Of a stretch of 64,000 nucleotides of DNA, positions 1 to 10,902 are shown piece after piece. Both the position numbers and the translations under genes were made by a program. The notes under the pieces were generated by a model. The model was not told the DNA's origin, did not search any database, and saw only the letters and a program-made list of their open reading frames with translations. The stretch is from Sesamum alatum (taxonomy: Eukaryota > Streptophyta > Magnoliopsida > Lamiales > Pedaliaceae), in contig JACGWO010000001.1 of NCBI GenBank assembly GCA_034509735.1, positions 34,723,966 to 34,787,965 of the forward strand. The letters are read 5' to 3'. How positions within the stretch are numbered: position 1 is the stretch's first letter; every line of letters starts with the position of its first letter.

Positions 1-998
1 TGGATTCTCCAAAGGTGATCCACACCACACCGGAAGAAACACCCGTTCTTCTTGCTAGAAAAGAACGGGTTTAGGAAGGAATCGGTTTAAGAGAAGAACA
101 CTATGAATTAGTGTTCTCTTAAACTTACTTTGTTCTTCTTCTTGATTCAAAATCAAGTGAAGAACACAAGTGTAAGAGAGGGACAGAGCACGAAAATTGA
201 GAGAGAGGAGAGGATTTTTGTCTTCTCTTTTTCTTATAAAAAGATGAATAATGAATCACACATGGTTGGTGTTGTATATTCTAATATATATACATAATTA
301 ATGTGATTATTGGAATATGTCTAGGTTCATCCAAGGATGTCTAGATTCATTCCAATCAATCACCATCAATTCTTCAATCAAGCCTACCAAAATTTATGGT
401 ATGATCAAATCATACCAAAAGGGAAGAGCTTGATTGGAGTTGATTTGTCTCTTTCCAAAAGAGATAAGTCAACATACCACCTAGCATGAAACATGGCTGA
501 TTTTGCTTCCTCCAAGGGAGCATGTCGGCCATGTTTAATTAAGGGAAGAAGTCCAACTTCTTCCTATTCCAAAATAGGAATTATTTCTCCTCTTGGGTAT
601 AATTTAACGGACCGGGTTTTATCGTAATCCAATTACGATGAATCCAACATTAAATCCAATTGAATGTCCATTTAAATTATTCCAGTTGATTTTTTAATCC
701 AATTAAAAGATCCAACGTCTCAACTTTCCATATTTAATCGAAAATCCAATTTACCGATTAAACGAAAGCCCGATACAATATCGGCCGGTCCATCCAATGG
801 ACTTTCCCTTAAGTAATCCAATTACTTATTTTATCCTTCGAGATTGACTCCAAGTCGATCTCTCAACCTCCTCGGTGATTTGTGTGTGACCCTTTAGGTT
901 CACCCTCAGCTAGACTTGGGCCCGTGTCCCACAAGGGCCCGTTACCATGGGTGGCCGTCTAGCAACGGTCCATGGCACTAGAGATTAGGTGAATTGGC
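1..998 (-). mobile_element. LTR-A fragment, cut by the window edge
   Basis: This is family A LTR in minus orientation. It matches the LTRs at 3155, 33652 and 41171 from about 290 bp inside their 3' end. It stops abruptly at 998, just past the conserved block (940-990), where a plus-strand LTR-A begins. The U3 part that should follow is absent. Confidence 0.85.
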
Positions 999-2423
999 TG
1001 TTGGAATAGGTGACCAGAAAGCCAATAGGTTTGGCAATTTGTAACCTATCCGACAACTTGATGTGAATGTAATATTATTATGTGATGAATAAGATGAGTA
1101 TTCGTCACCAATGGTACCTTCTTTGTTGCGCTCATCTTACATTTGTTAAAACGATGTTAACTTATATCGCAACAAAGCCCACAGACCAAGGATAACAACT
1201 CGTGCAGTTGGGCCACTCATTGGATGGTGGTCATGAAACCAACTGATTAAGAGTTGGGTCTGAAACGTTCCAAGTCGAGGACCTCGAGACAGGGCATCGA
1301 GAGTCCTATTGAGACTTGCGTCAAGAGTCGTGTTCATTGGATGAGTGCCGTGTTTCATCGGCGACAGGCATGGGACGCCTACACGATCTTGATGGGTTGG
1401 TCGACTGGGATCGAGCCGAGTGGACTGACTCGCGGGGATCATCATATGGAAGCCTTGGAGGCTTGGTCGGTATGATTGGTTTTCCCCGGTTCCGATAGAA
1501 TGGGAGTAATCCTCAGACTTCAGGGATCATGGCAGTCGCGTGCACAGGACGGCTGTATCTTGGATCTGGCAAGAGGTAATCATTCTGTAAGATGATTATC
1601 ATAAGCCTTGTCCAGTGCAGTCGGAATGTGTAGCGAGGACGGTGGATTCCAAGAAGAGGATCCGTCCCCTGTCAGTATGTGACAGAGGTATCTCCTATGC
1701 ACTCGGAGACACGTTCATGCTGTTTGAAGCTGTGGCCACAGTGGTTGGTCGAATAGGGAATGGTTTCCTGTGTCGACGCAATGAAGCATACGTGGTCTCG
1801 AGTATTAAGCATAGATGCCTAGTCAAGGATGGGAACCGACGCCCAGTTCCATACCCTAGACTAAGGCCGGGAGACGGTAGACGGAAGGATCGTACCCGTA
1901 CGGAATCGGCGCCTAAATGTTCACGCCAATTCACCTAGTCTCTAGTGCCATGGACCGTTGCTAGACGGCCACGCATGGTAACGGGCCCTTGTGGGCACGG
2001 GCCCAAGTCTAGCTGAGGGTGAACCTAAAGGGTCACACACAAATCACCGAGGAGGTTGAAGAGATCGACTTGGAGTCAATCTCGAAGGATAAAATAAGTA
2101 ATTGGATTACTTAAGGGAAAGTCCATTGGATGGACCGGCCGATATTGTATCGGGCTTTCGTTTAATTGGTAAATTGGATTTTTGATTAAAATGTAAAGTT
2201 GAGACGTTGGATCTTTTAATTGGATTAAAAGATCAACTGGAATAATTTAAATGGACATTAAATTGGATTTAATGTTGGATTCGTCGTAATTGGATTACGA
2301 TAAAACCCGGTCCGTTAAATTATACCCGAGAGGAGAAATAATTTCTATTTTGGAATAGGAAGAAGTTGGATTTCTTCCCTTAAATTAAACATGGCCGACA
2401 TGCTCCCTTGGAGGAAGCAAAAT
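499..2423. repeat. Large inverted repeat of LTR-A, ~500-bp arms
   Basis: Bases 499-998 and 1925-2423 are near-perfect reverse complements, because the same LTR-A segment is present in both orientations. About 926 bp of U3 separates them. The arms include the AATCCAATT hairpin array and the conserved CCATGG block, so the region could fold back on itself. Confidence 0.8.
999..2423 (+). mobile_element. LTR-A fragment, plus orientation
   Basis: Starts with the canonical LTR 5' terminus TGTTGGAATAGG directly after the broken minus-strand LTR-A, so it looks like an insertion into that LTR. It runs in register with the complete LTR at 14503-16736 up to about 2423, then switches to minus-strand leader sequence. 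The last ~810 bp of the LTR (TATA region, R, U5) are missing. No 3' terminus or target duplication can be identified. Confidence 0.85.
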
Positions 2424-2429
2424 TATGGT

Positions 2430-3140
2430 GTGACCGAGACCTCATCACATTATGGTGTTTTAGCATGCATAAATATCCAATATTTAAAGCGATAAATAAA
2501 AAAAACGCCGCATACATAAAACATAGCATACCCCTGTTGGGATGATCACAAGCCCAAGTGATGTCCAACATCACAAAAGCATAAATATACAAATAATATG
2601 CAAAATTCAAATTTTAAATTTAATGGACATTTTAAACAATGCATCCAATGCATGTATTAATCCCAAATTAATTAAGCAAATTTAATTCAAAGAATAATCC
2701 AATTATTCAAAAAAATCAAATATGCAAAATTAATATATTTTCAGAATATTGTGCAGAAAATACAGAAAATCAAATTTTTCGGAAAAAGGCAAAAAAACGG
2801 CACAAAACGGCACAGCCGCTGTGCTGGCCGGCCGGCCACGCGCACAGGCAGCGCGCGCGCGCAGGCGCCCGCTGCGCGCGGCCACTGCCGGCCCTATCAA
2901 TTTTTTTTTTTTTTGTTTTTCAAAACTGTTTCAGCACAATAACACTAATATTATTCCGAAAATAAGCATGCAATTTTAGATCTAATCTAACAAAATTAAG
3001 CATGCCAAAAGTCCATTAAATCCAAACAATTGAATCATCATATTATTCATATATTTATGTAATCTAACATGCCAATAAAGCCATTTAAAGTAATTAGATC
3101 ATGCCAAACACATAGATCTATGCCCCTTACATCGAACCGG
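2430..3140 (-). mobile_element. A4 leader (5' UTR) fragment
   Basis: Matches the A2 leader between about 39906 and 41156, but about 440 bp are missing internally: the sequence jumps at about 2554/2555 from the part ending 'acaagccc' to the part starting 'aagtgatgtcc'. It holds a GC-rich island (2812-2896), a poly-T run, and the PBS at its LTR-proximal end. Gag, pol and the palindrome hairpins of A4 are gone; the leader is fused to a plus-strand LTR-A at about 2423-2430. Confidence 0.8.
2812..2896. repeat. GC-rich leader island
   Basis: An abrupt block of GC/GCGC and GGCCGGCC runs in an AT-rich leader, followed by a poly-T tract. It lies about 245 bp from the PBS, the same relative place as the islands at 23146, 40740 and 44094. 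Confidence 0.75.
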
Positions 3141-3152
3141 GTTCTGATACCA
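3141..3152 (-). promoter_or_regulatory. Primer binding site of A4
   Basis: Minus-strand TGGTATCAGAAC, one mismatch from the initiator-Met tRNA 3' complement TGGTATCAGAGC. Two bases separate it from the LTR 3' end (…CCTTCA), as in A2. Confidence 0.85.
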
Positions 3153-3154
3153 CT

Positions 3155-6100
3155 TGAAGGACAAGCGGATCCGCCCGGTGAGCGCGAGTGGAAGCGAGAA
3201 AGCGAGAAATTGTGCACAAATTTAAATCAATTTAAATATGCGAATCCCAAGGGGTGTACCCTTGGGTGCTCAACCAGGCGTTCGATGTAGATGTGTAAAA
3301 TTAGAAATATATATTTAAACACATAGGGCATAGATGTATATTAAATCAATCAAAGCGTAATAAACCGTTACCTTTGATTATTTAGTGTATGCTCCTGGCT
3401 ACTTGCGTTGTTCCTTCTCCGGAATGCTCATGAAATCCAAACGTATGGATTCTCCAAAGGTGATCCACACCACACCGGAAGAAACACACGTTCTTCTTGC
3501 TAGAAAAGAACGGGTTTAGGAAGGAATCGGTTTAAGAGAAGAACACTATGAATTAGTGTTCTTAAACTTACTTTGTTCTTCTTCTTGATTCAAAATCAAG
3601 TGAAGAACACAAGTGTAAGAGAGGGAGAGAGCACGAAAATTGAGAGAGAGGAGAGGATTTTTGTCTTCTCTTTTTCTTAGAAAAAGATGAATAATGAATC
3701 ACACATGCTTGGTGTTGTATATTCTAATATATATACATAATTAATGTGATTATTGGAATATGTCTAGGTTCATCCAAGGATGTCTAGATTCATTCCAATC
3801 AATCACCATCAATTCTTCAATAAAGCCTACCAAAATTTATGGTATGATCAAATCATACCAAAAGGGAAGAGCTTGATTGGAGTTGATTTGTCTCTTTCCA
3901 AAAGAGATAAGTCAACATACCACCTACCATGAAACATGGCTGATTTTGCTTCCTCCAAGGGAGCATGTCGGCCATGTTTAATTAAGGAAGAAGTCCAACT
4001 TCTTCCTATTCCAAAATAGAAATTATTTCTCCTCTCAGGTATAATTTAACGGACCGGGTTTTATCGTAATCCAATTACGACGAATCAAACATTAAATCCA
4101 ATTTAATGTCCATTTAAATTATTCCAGTTGATCTTTTAATCCAATTAAAAGATCCAACGTCTCAACTTTACATTTTTAATCAAAAATCCAATTTACCGAT
4201 TAAACGAAAGCCCGATACAATATCGGCCGGTCCATCCAATGGACTTTCCCTTAAGTAATCCAATTACTTATTTTATCCTTCGAGATTGACTCCAAGTCGA
4301 TCTCTCAACCTCCTCGGTGATTTGTGTGTGACCCTTTAGATTCACCCTCAGCTAGACTTGGGCTCGTGTCCCACAAGGGCCCGTTACCATGGGTGGCCGT
4401 CTAGCAACGGTCCATGGCACTACAGACTAGGTGAATTGGCGTGAACGTTTAGGCGCCGATTCCGTACGGGTACAAATCCTTCCGTCTACCGTCTCCCGGC
4501 CTTAGTCTAGGGTATGGAATTGGGCGTTGGTTCCCATCCTTGACTAGGCATCTATGCTTAATACTCGACACCACGTATGCTCATTGCGTCGACACAGGAA
4601 ACCATTCCCTGTTCGACCAACCACTGTGGCCACAGCTTCAAACAGCATGAACATGTCTCCGAGTGCATAGGAGATACCTCTGTCACATTACTGACAGGGG
4701 ACGGATCCTCTTCTTGGAATCCACCGTCCTCGCTACACATTCCGACTACACTGCACAAGGCTATGATAATCATCTTACAGAATGATTACCTCTCGCCAGA
4801 TCCAAGATACAGCCGTCCTGTGCACGCGACTGCCATGATTCCTCAAGTCTGAGGATTACTCCCGTACTATCGGAACCGGGGAAACCAATCATACCGACCA
4901 AGCCTCCAAGGCTTCCATATGATGATCCCCGCGAAGTGTCAGTCCAGTCGGCTCGACCCCAGTCGACCAACCCATCAATATCGGGTAGGCGTCCCACGCC
5001 TATCGCCGATGAAACACGACACTCAATCCAATGAACAAGACTCTTGAACGCAAGTCTCAATAGGACTCTCGATGCCCTGTCCTCGAGGTCCTCGACTTGG
5101 AACGTTTCAGACCCAACTCTTAATCAGTTGGTTTCATGACCACCATCCAATGCGTGGCCCAACTGCACGGTTGTTATCCATGGTCTGTGGGCTTTGTTGC
5201 GATATAAGTTAAACACCGGTTTAACAAATGTAAGATGAGCGCAACAAAGAAGGTACCATTGGTGACGAACACTCATCTTATTCATCACATAATAATATTA
5301 CATTTTCATCAAGGTTGTCGGATAGGTTACAAATCGCCAAATCTATTGGCTTTCACCTAATTCTAACACCGTTACCATGGGTGGCCATCTAGCAACGGCC
5401 CATGGCACTAGAGACTAGGTGAATTGGCGTGAACATTTAGGCGCCGATTCCGTACGGGTACAATCCTTCCATCTACCGTCTCCCAGCCTTAGTCTAGGGT
5501 ATGGAATTGGGCGTCGGTTCCCATCCTTGACTAGGAGTCTATGCTTAATACTTGAGACCACGCATGCTTCATTGCGTCGACATAGGAAACCATTCCCTGT
5601 TCGACCAACCACTGTGGCCACAGCTTCAAAGAACATGAACGTGTCTCCGAGTGCATAGGAGATACCTCTGTCACATACTGACAGGGGAGGGATCCTCTTC
5701 TTGGAATCCACCGTCCTCGCTACACATTCCGACTGCACTGGACAAGGCTTATGATAATCATCTTACAGAATGATTACCTAGCGCCAGATCGAAGATACAA
5801 CCGTCATGTGTATGCGACTGCCATGATCGCTCAAGTCTGAGGATTACTCCCTTACTATCGGAACCGGGAAAAACCAATCATACCGAACAAGCCTCCAAGG
5901 CTTCCATATGATGATCCCGCGAGTCAGTCCAGTCGGCTCGACCCCAGTCGACCAACCCATCAAGATCGTGTAGGCGTCCCACGCCTATCGCCGATGAAAC
6001 ACGACACTCATCCAATGAACACGACTCTTGACGCAAGTCTCAATTGGACTCTCGATGCCCTGTCTCGAGGTCCTCGACTTGGAACGTTTCAGACCCAACT

Positions 6101-7354
6101 CTTAATCAGTTGGTTTCATGACCACCATCCAATGCGTGGCCAACTGCACGAGTTGTTATCCATGGTCTGTGGGCTTTGTGTGCGATATAAGTTAAACACC
6201 GGTTTAAACAAATGTAAGATGAGCGCAATAAAGAAGGTACCATTGGTGACGAACACTCATCTATATTCATCACATAATAATATTACAGTTTTCAACAAGT
6301 TGTCGGATAGGTTACAAATCGCCAAATCTAAATGGCTTTCTGGTCACCTATTCTAAACACCGTTACCATGGGTGGCCATCTAGCAACGGCCCATGGCACT
6401 AGAGACTAGGTGAATTGGCGTGAACATTTTAGCGCCGATTCCGTACGGTTACGATCCTTCGCATCTACCGATCTCCCAGCCTTTAGTCTAGGGTATGGAA
6501 ATTGGGCGTCGGTTCCCATCCTTGACTAGGCGTCTAATAGCTTAATACTTGAGACCACGCATGCTTCATTGCGTCGACATAGGAAACCATTCCCTGTTTC
6601 GACCAACCACTTGTGGCCACAGCTTCAAAGAGCAATGAACGTGTCCTCCGAGTGCATAGGAGATACCTCTGTCACATACTGACAGGGGAAGGATCCTCTT
6701 CTTGGAATCCACCGTCCTCGCTACACATTCGACTGCACTGGACAAGGCTTATGATAATCATCTACAAAATGATTACCTAGCGCCAGATCCAAGATACAAC
6801 CGTCATGTGTATAGCGACTGCCATGAATCGCTCAAGTCTGAGGATTACTCCCTACTATCGGAACCGGGAAAAAACCAATCATAACCGACCAAGCCTCCAA
6901 GCTTCCATATTGATGATCCCCGCAAGTCAGTCCAGTCGGCTCGACCCAGTCGACCTAACCCATCAGATCGTGTAGGCGTCCACGCCTGTCGCCGATGAAA
7001 CACGACACTCATCTAATGAACACGACTCTACACGCAAGTCTCAATAGGACTCTCGATGCCCTGTCTCGAGGTCCTCGATTTGGAATGTTTCAGACCCAAC
7101 TCTTAATCAGTTAGTTTTATGACCACCATCCAATGCGTGGCCCAACTGCACGAGTAGTTAACCATGGTCTGTGGGCTTGTTGCAATATAAGTTAAACACC
7201 GTTTTAACAAATGTGAAATGAGTGTGCAACAAAGTAAGCAACAGAAAGTGACAAATACTCATTTTTCATTACATAATAATATACATTTACATCGAGTTGT
7301 ATAATAGTTACAAATCGCCCAAACCTATTGGCTTTTCTGGTCACCTATTCTAAC
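3155..7354 (-). mobile_element. A4 5' LTR (family A), expanded by U3 tandem triplication
   Basis: The minus-strand LTR-A begins at the PBS side with tgaaggacaagcgg and reaches its expected terminus (ttctaaca) at 5368, giving a normal length of about 2.2 kb. Two further copies of the U3 half follow head to tail, so the LTR is about 4.2 kb. It abuts Ty3/gypsy sequence at 7354/7355. The final terminus reads 'ttctaact' instead of 'ttctaaca'. Confidence 0.85.
4381..7354. repeat. Three tandem ~990-bp copies of the LTR-A U3 segment
   Basis: Units are 4381-5368, 5369-6359 and 6360-7354. Each starts with ccgttaccatggg, the edge of the conserved LTR block, and ends at the LTR terminus ttctaa(a)ca. Units 2 and 3 share variants not in unit 1 (for example 'catctagcaacggcccatgg'). 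Unit 3 carries many extra single bases relative to units 1 and 2. Confidence 0.85.
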
Positions 7355-9552
7355 TCTTGTGGCTGCTTGCAAACATTTCTTAATTGTCTGTACCTTCTCC
7401 ATCGTCTGTTGTACCAATTTCGGATCTTCTAATTGTCGCAATCCCTCAATATCCCAACATACTGGACTTCGACATCTTCTTCCATACAAAACTTCATATG
7501 GGCCATAGCTAAATGCTACAATGAAAAACTTGTTGTTATATGCAAATTCCATCAAAGGTAAGTGATCGGTCCCAATATGCCCTTGAACTCCGTTACACAA
7601 GCCCTCGTCATATTTTCCAAAGTCTGAATTGTTTCTTTCTGACTGTCCATTCTTCTGAGGATGAAATATTGTACTGAAATGCAATTTGGATGGCCTAACG
7701 CCCTTTTAAGCTTCCCCAAAAACGTGAGGTGAATGCGAGGATCTAATCTCTATCTGACACAATAGATTTACAACGTACTGCCATGTAGTCTCACAATTTC
7801 CAAAACATACAACTCAGCCAACTTATCCAGAGATCACCTTTGTTTGTTACAGACAAGAAAGTGAGTGATTTTGTAAATCTATCTACAATTATCCATAGCG
7901 TCCATGCTTTCTGAGCGTACGGGGCAACCCTACAACAAAATTCATAGTGATCTTCTCTCCACTTCCACTCTGGTATTAGATAAGAGTTGAAGTTTACTAC
8001 TGGCGCCTGATGTTCTGCCTTTACCTTTGAACAAGTCATACATTTAGCCACATATTCTGCCACATCTTTCTTCATTTCTGCCACCAGTAATATGGTCTTA
8101 AGTCTCGATTTACATCTTTACACATACCAGGATGCATCGCATATGGTGCATTGTGAGCTTCCTGCAAGATCTCTTCCCATAATCCATCCACATCAGGTAC
8201 ACAAACCCATCCTCCATTCACTATCAATTCCCAGCCCTTAATTGAAGAATTTGGTTTCTTACCTTGTTTCATCCTCTCCAGCATCCGTAATAAGAAAGGG
8301 TCTTTGACTCTGTGCTTTTCCCTAAATTTTATCCACAAGGTCCGGTTTTAAGCTGCAAGGTTGTCAACAAAACTTGCTATCTGGATCAACCTCCAATTTC
8401 GCTATTCAGAGATCTTCATATTCCAATAGCAATGTCATATTATGACTCCCCAAACTAGCTAAAGTGCTTGAACTCTTTCTACTTAATGCATCCGCTACCA
8501 CATTCGCCTTCCCTGGATGATAATCAAATGGTGCAATCGTAATCTATTTAACAATTCTGTTCCATCGTCTTTGTCGCAATTCAACTCCTTTAGGTCAGAA
8601 TATATTTCAAACTCTTTATGGTCGAATAAAGATCTAAAAATTTTTTCGCCAATAAAATAGTGCCTCCAAATCTTCAATGCTTGCACAATTGCTGCTAATT
8701 CCAAGTCCATGCGTGGGAATATTTCAACTCATGAGTCCTTAGCTGGCGAGATGCATAGGCAATTATCTTCCCATTTTGCATCAATACCACATCCTAAACA
8801 CTGTTTTAATGCATCTGTATACACCACGTATCCCCCGCCACTACTAGATTGATAAAACCAAAATCGGAGTCCAATGTCAATCTTCTCTTTAAGCTCATCA
8901 AAACTCTGCTGACATTGTTCAGTCCAATGAAATGGTGCCCTTTCCTCAATAACTTACTCCAAAGGACCTGCAATTATGGAAAACCCTCAAACAAATCTCC
9001 TAATATAACAATCCAGCTAATCCCAAGAAATTTCGAACTTCAGTTCGTATTCTTTGGTACTCTCCATTCCATAATAGCTTCACCTTTGCAAAGGTCAGGC
9101 ATAACCCCATCACCTGATATCACATGCCCTAGGAAAAACCACCTGATTTACCAAAATTCACACTTGCTTAACTTAGCATACACTCTTTTTCCTTTCAAAA
9201 TCTTGCAATACTATTCTCAAATGTTGTTCATATGCTTCCTCTCTATTCCTCGAATACACCAAGATGTCATCTATAAAGACTATCACAAAACTGATGCACA
9301 TACTCTTGGAATTGTACAATTCATTAATGCCATGAACGCCACCGGTGCATTTTTTAGCCCAAATGTTTGCGATAACCAGGAAGTCATAGTGACCATAACG
9401 AGTACGAAAAGTTTGTTTTTTGTATATCTTTCTCTGCTATCCTCAACTTGCCAATACCCAGACCTCAAATCAATCTTTGAAAATGATGTAGCTCCCTTCA
9501 ATTGGTCTAAGAGGTCATCAATTCTCGGTAATGGATATTTATTCTTCATTGT
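7355..9552 (-). pseudogene. Ty3/gypsy pol fragment (RT, RNase H, integrase), broken
   Basis: Read on the minus strand, the order is RT - RNase H - integrase, the Ty3/gypsy order. RT begins at the gap edge with [19 protein letters not shown] and the first catalytic motif [11 protein letters not shown] (about 9460-9550). RNase H shows DLELAAIVQALKIWRHY near 8700. The integrase zinc-finger region CMTCSKVKAEHQAP is near 8030, and the core shows FHPQKNGQSER, AYNNKF and YGRRCRSPVCW (7430-7680). The words resemble Tekay/Del-type chromoviruses, but no chromodomain is visible because the 3' end is cut at 7354. There are many frameshifts and stops, some possibly sequence errors. No LTR, gag or protease is seen; the 5' part lies in or beyond the N gap. 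Confidence 0.85.
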
Positions 9553-10052
9553 NNNNNNNNNNNNNNNNNNNNNNNNNNNNNNNNNNNNNNNNNNNNNNNN
9601 NNNNNNNNNNNNNNNNNNNNNNNNNNNNNNNNNNNNNNNNNNNNNNNNNNNNNNNNNNNNNNNNNNNNNNNNNNNNNNNNNNNNNNNNNNNNNNNNNNNN
9701 NNNNNNNNNNNNNNNNNNNNNNNNNNNNNNNNNNNNNNNNNNNNNNNNNNNNNNNNNNNNNNNNNNNNNNNNNNNNNNNNNNNNNNNNNNNNNNNNNNNN
9801 NNNNNNNNNNNNNNNNNNNNNNNNNNNNNNNNNNNNNNNNNNNNNNNNNNNNNNNNNNNNNNNNNNNNNNNNNNNNNNNNNNNNNNNNNNNNNNNNNNNN
9901 NNNNNNNNNNNNNNNNNNNNNNNNNNNNNNNNNNNNNNNNNNNNNNNNNNNNNNNNNNNNNNNNNNNNNNNNNNNNNNNNNNNNNNNNNNNNNNNNNNNN
10001 NNNNNNNNNNNNNNNNNNNNNNNNNNNNNNNNNNNNNNNNNNNNNNNNNNNN
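9553..10052. other. Assembly gap, exactly 500 N
   Basis: A run of 500 N. The round number suggests a placeholder rather than a measured distance. Apparent reading frames crossing it are meaningless. Confidence 0.98.
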
Positions 10053-10902
10053 GCATTAAGGCGTGAAACAAGAGCACTACAAGGCCCATTGGAATGACAA
10101 TGGGTATATTACTATTGTAATAATTTAGGACCACCCTAGACAGACCATAGACTCACTGCGGGCTCAGTGGGTCGCATAGGTTGGGCTTGTGATCATCCTA
10201 ACAGGGGTATGCTATGTTTTATGCATGCGGCGTTTTTTATTTATCGCTTTAAATATTGGATATTTATGCATGCTAAAACACAATAATGTGATGAGGTCTC
10301 GATCACACACAAACTCTCATTTGGTTGGACCAAATTAATTATTAGGTCCAGAACGGACTTTGGATCAAAATGGTATTTTGGTCTGTCCAAGCCTTCCATC
10401 CACAACAATGTGGTGAGGAAGCTACCACTACCCAAGTGTGGTCTCACGAGTCGTGGCACACTTGGACTAGGGGAAAGCTGCACTATTGTTGTGAACAAAA
10501 AGACTGCGCTCGCTGTTTCCCTGTCTCACGAGTCGTGGGGGGCGACAGTTTGAGGCATGATTTGGTTGATGGGTCGGGCCAACACTGAGTAACATGGTTC
10601 GCTTGGAGTCCTCGGGACCATGTGAATAGGTGAGGCAAAATATCTTGGGATCTCATTGGATGAGAATGATATTGGATATCTCCCACAAGGTCTTCTTCAT
10701 GTGAATCGTAAAAGTGGGCATGGAGATTACGCTTGTGGATCCCAAGCCCACTAGGAAATGGTTTCCCGGAACACCGCTTGAGAGTGGCGGACTTCGTATA
10801 AATAGTGGGAGGGTTAAAAGACTAAAAGACCAAGTCTTCAACTTGAACAATAATATTACCATCATCTGCTAATTTCTGCTTTACATTTTCATTAATGTAG
10901 AT
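10053..10902 (+). mobile_element. A1 leader (5' UTR), PBS-distal part
   Basis: Reverse complement of the A2 leader (about 40164 to 39313) and continuous with the A1 gag start. It carries the two palindrome hairpins. The PBS-proximal ~1 kb, GC island, PBS and 5' LTR are missing, presumably in the gap. Confidence 0.85.
10432..10548 (+). promoter_or_regulatory. Twin palindrome-loop hairpins in A1 leader
   Basis: Hairpin 1 (10432-10465) has a perfect 9-bp stem, CCAAGTGTG with CACACTTGG, around the 16-nt loop GTCTCACGAGTCGTGG. Hairpin 2 (10513-10548) shows the same palindrome CACGAGTCGTG (10527-10537) above a weaker stem, CTGTTTCC with GGGGCGACAG and a bulge. The palindromes are 82 nt apart, and 458 and 376 nt upstream of the gag ATG. 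The same arrangement recurs in A2, B1, B2 and C1. A dimerisation or packaging role is inferred by analogy with retroviral kissing loops. Confidence 0.6.

Noticed and set aside
1615..1938. A 107-codon frame (MQSECVARTVDSKKRI…) on the element strand of LTR-A, open at the same length at 1615, 5415, 34939, 42460 and 47275.
   Set aside because: It lies in U3, upstream of the TATA region. Comparing the copies at 1615 and 5415, I count about a dozen replacement changes and only two silent ones, so there is no sign of protein selection. It stays open because the LTR copies are similar.
3141..3152. Matches to the Met tRNA 3' end as possible tRNA genes.
   Set aside because: Only 12 bases match, always next to an LTR end. 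They are primer binding sites; no cloverleaf surrounds them.
4381..7354. Tandem ~990-bp repeat as a satellite array.
   Set aside because: Only three units, all a segment of LTR-A attached to a normal LTR, so it is a local duplication.
7355..9552. Chromovirus assignment of the gypsy fragment.
   Set aside because: Motif wording suggests it, but the chromodomain region is not present, so only Ty3/gypsy is claimed.
8849..10134. Long frames crossing the gap (up to 405 codons).
   Set aside because: They consist mostly of N and are antisense to, or extensions of, the gypsy RT. Only the RT segment before 9552 on the minus strand is meaningful.
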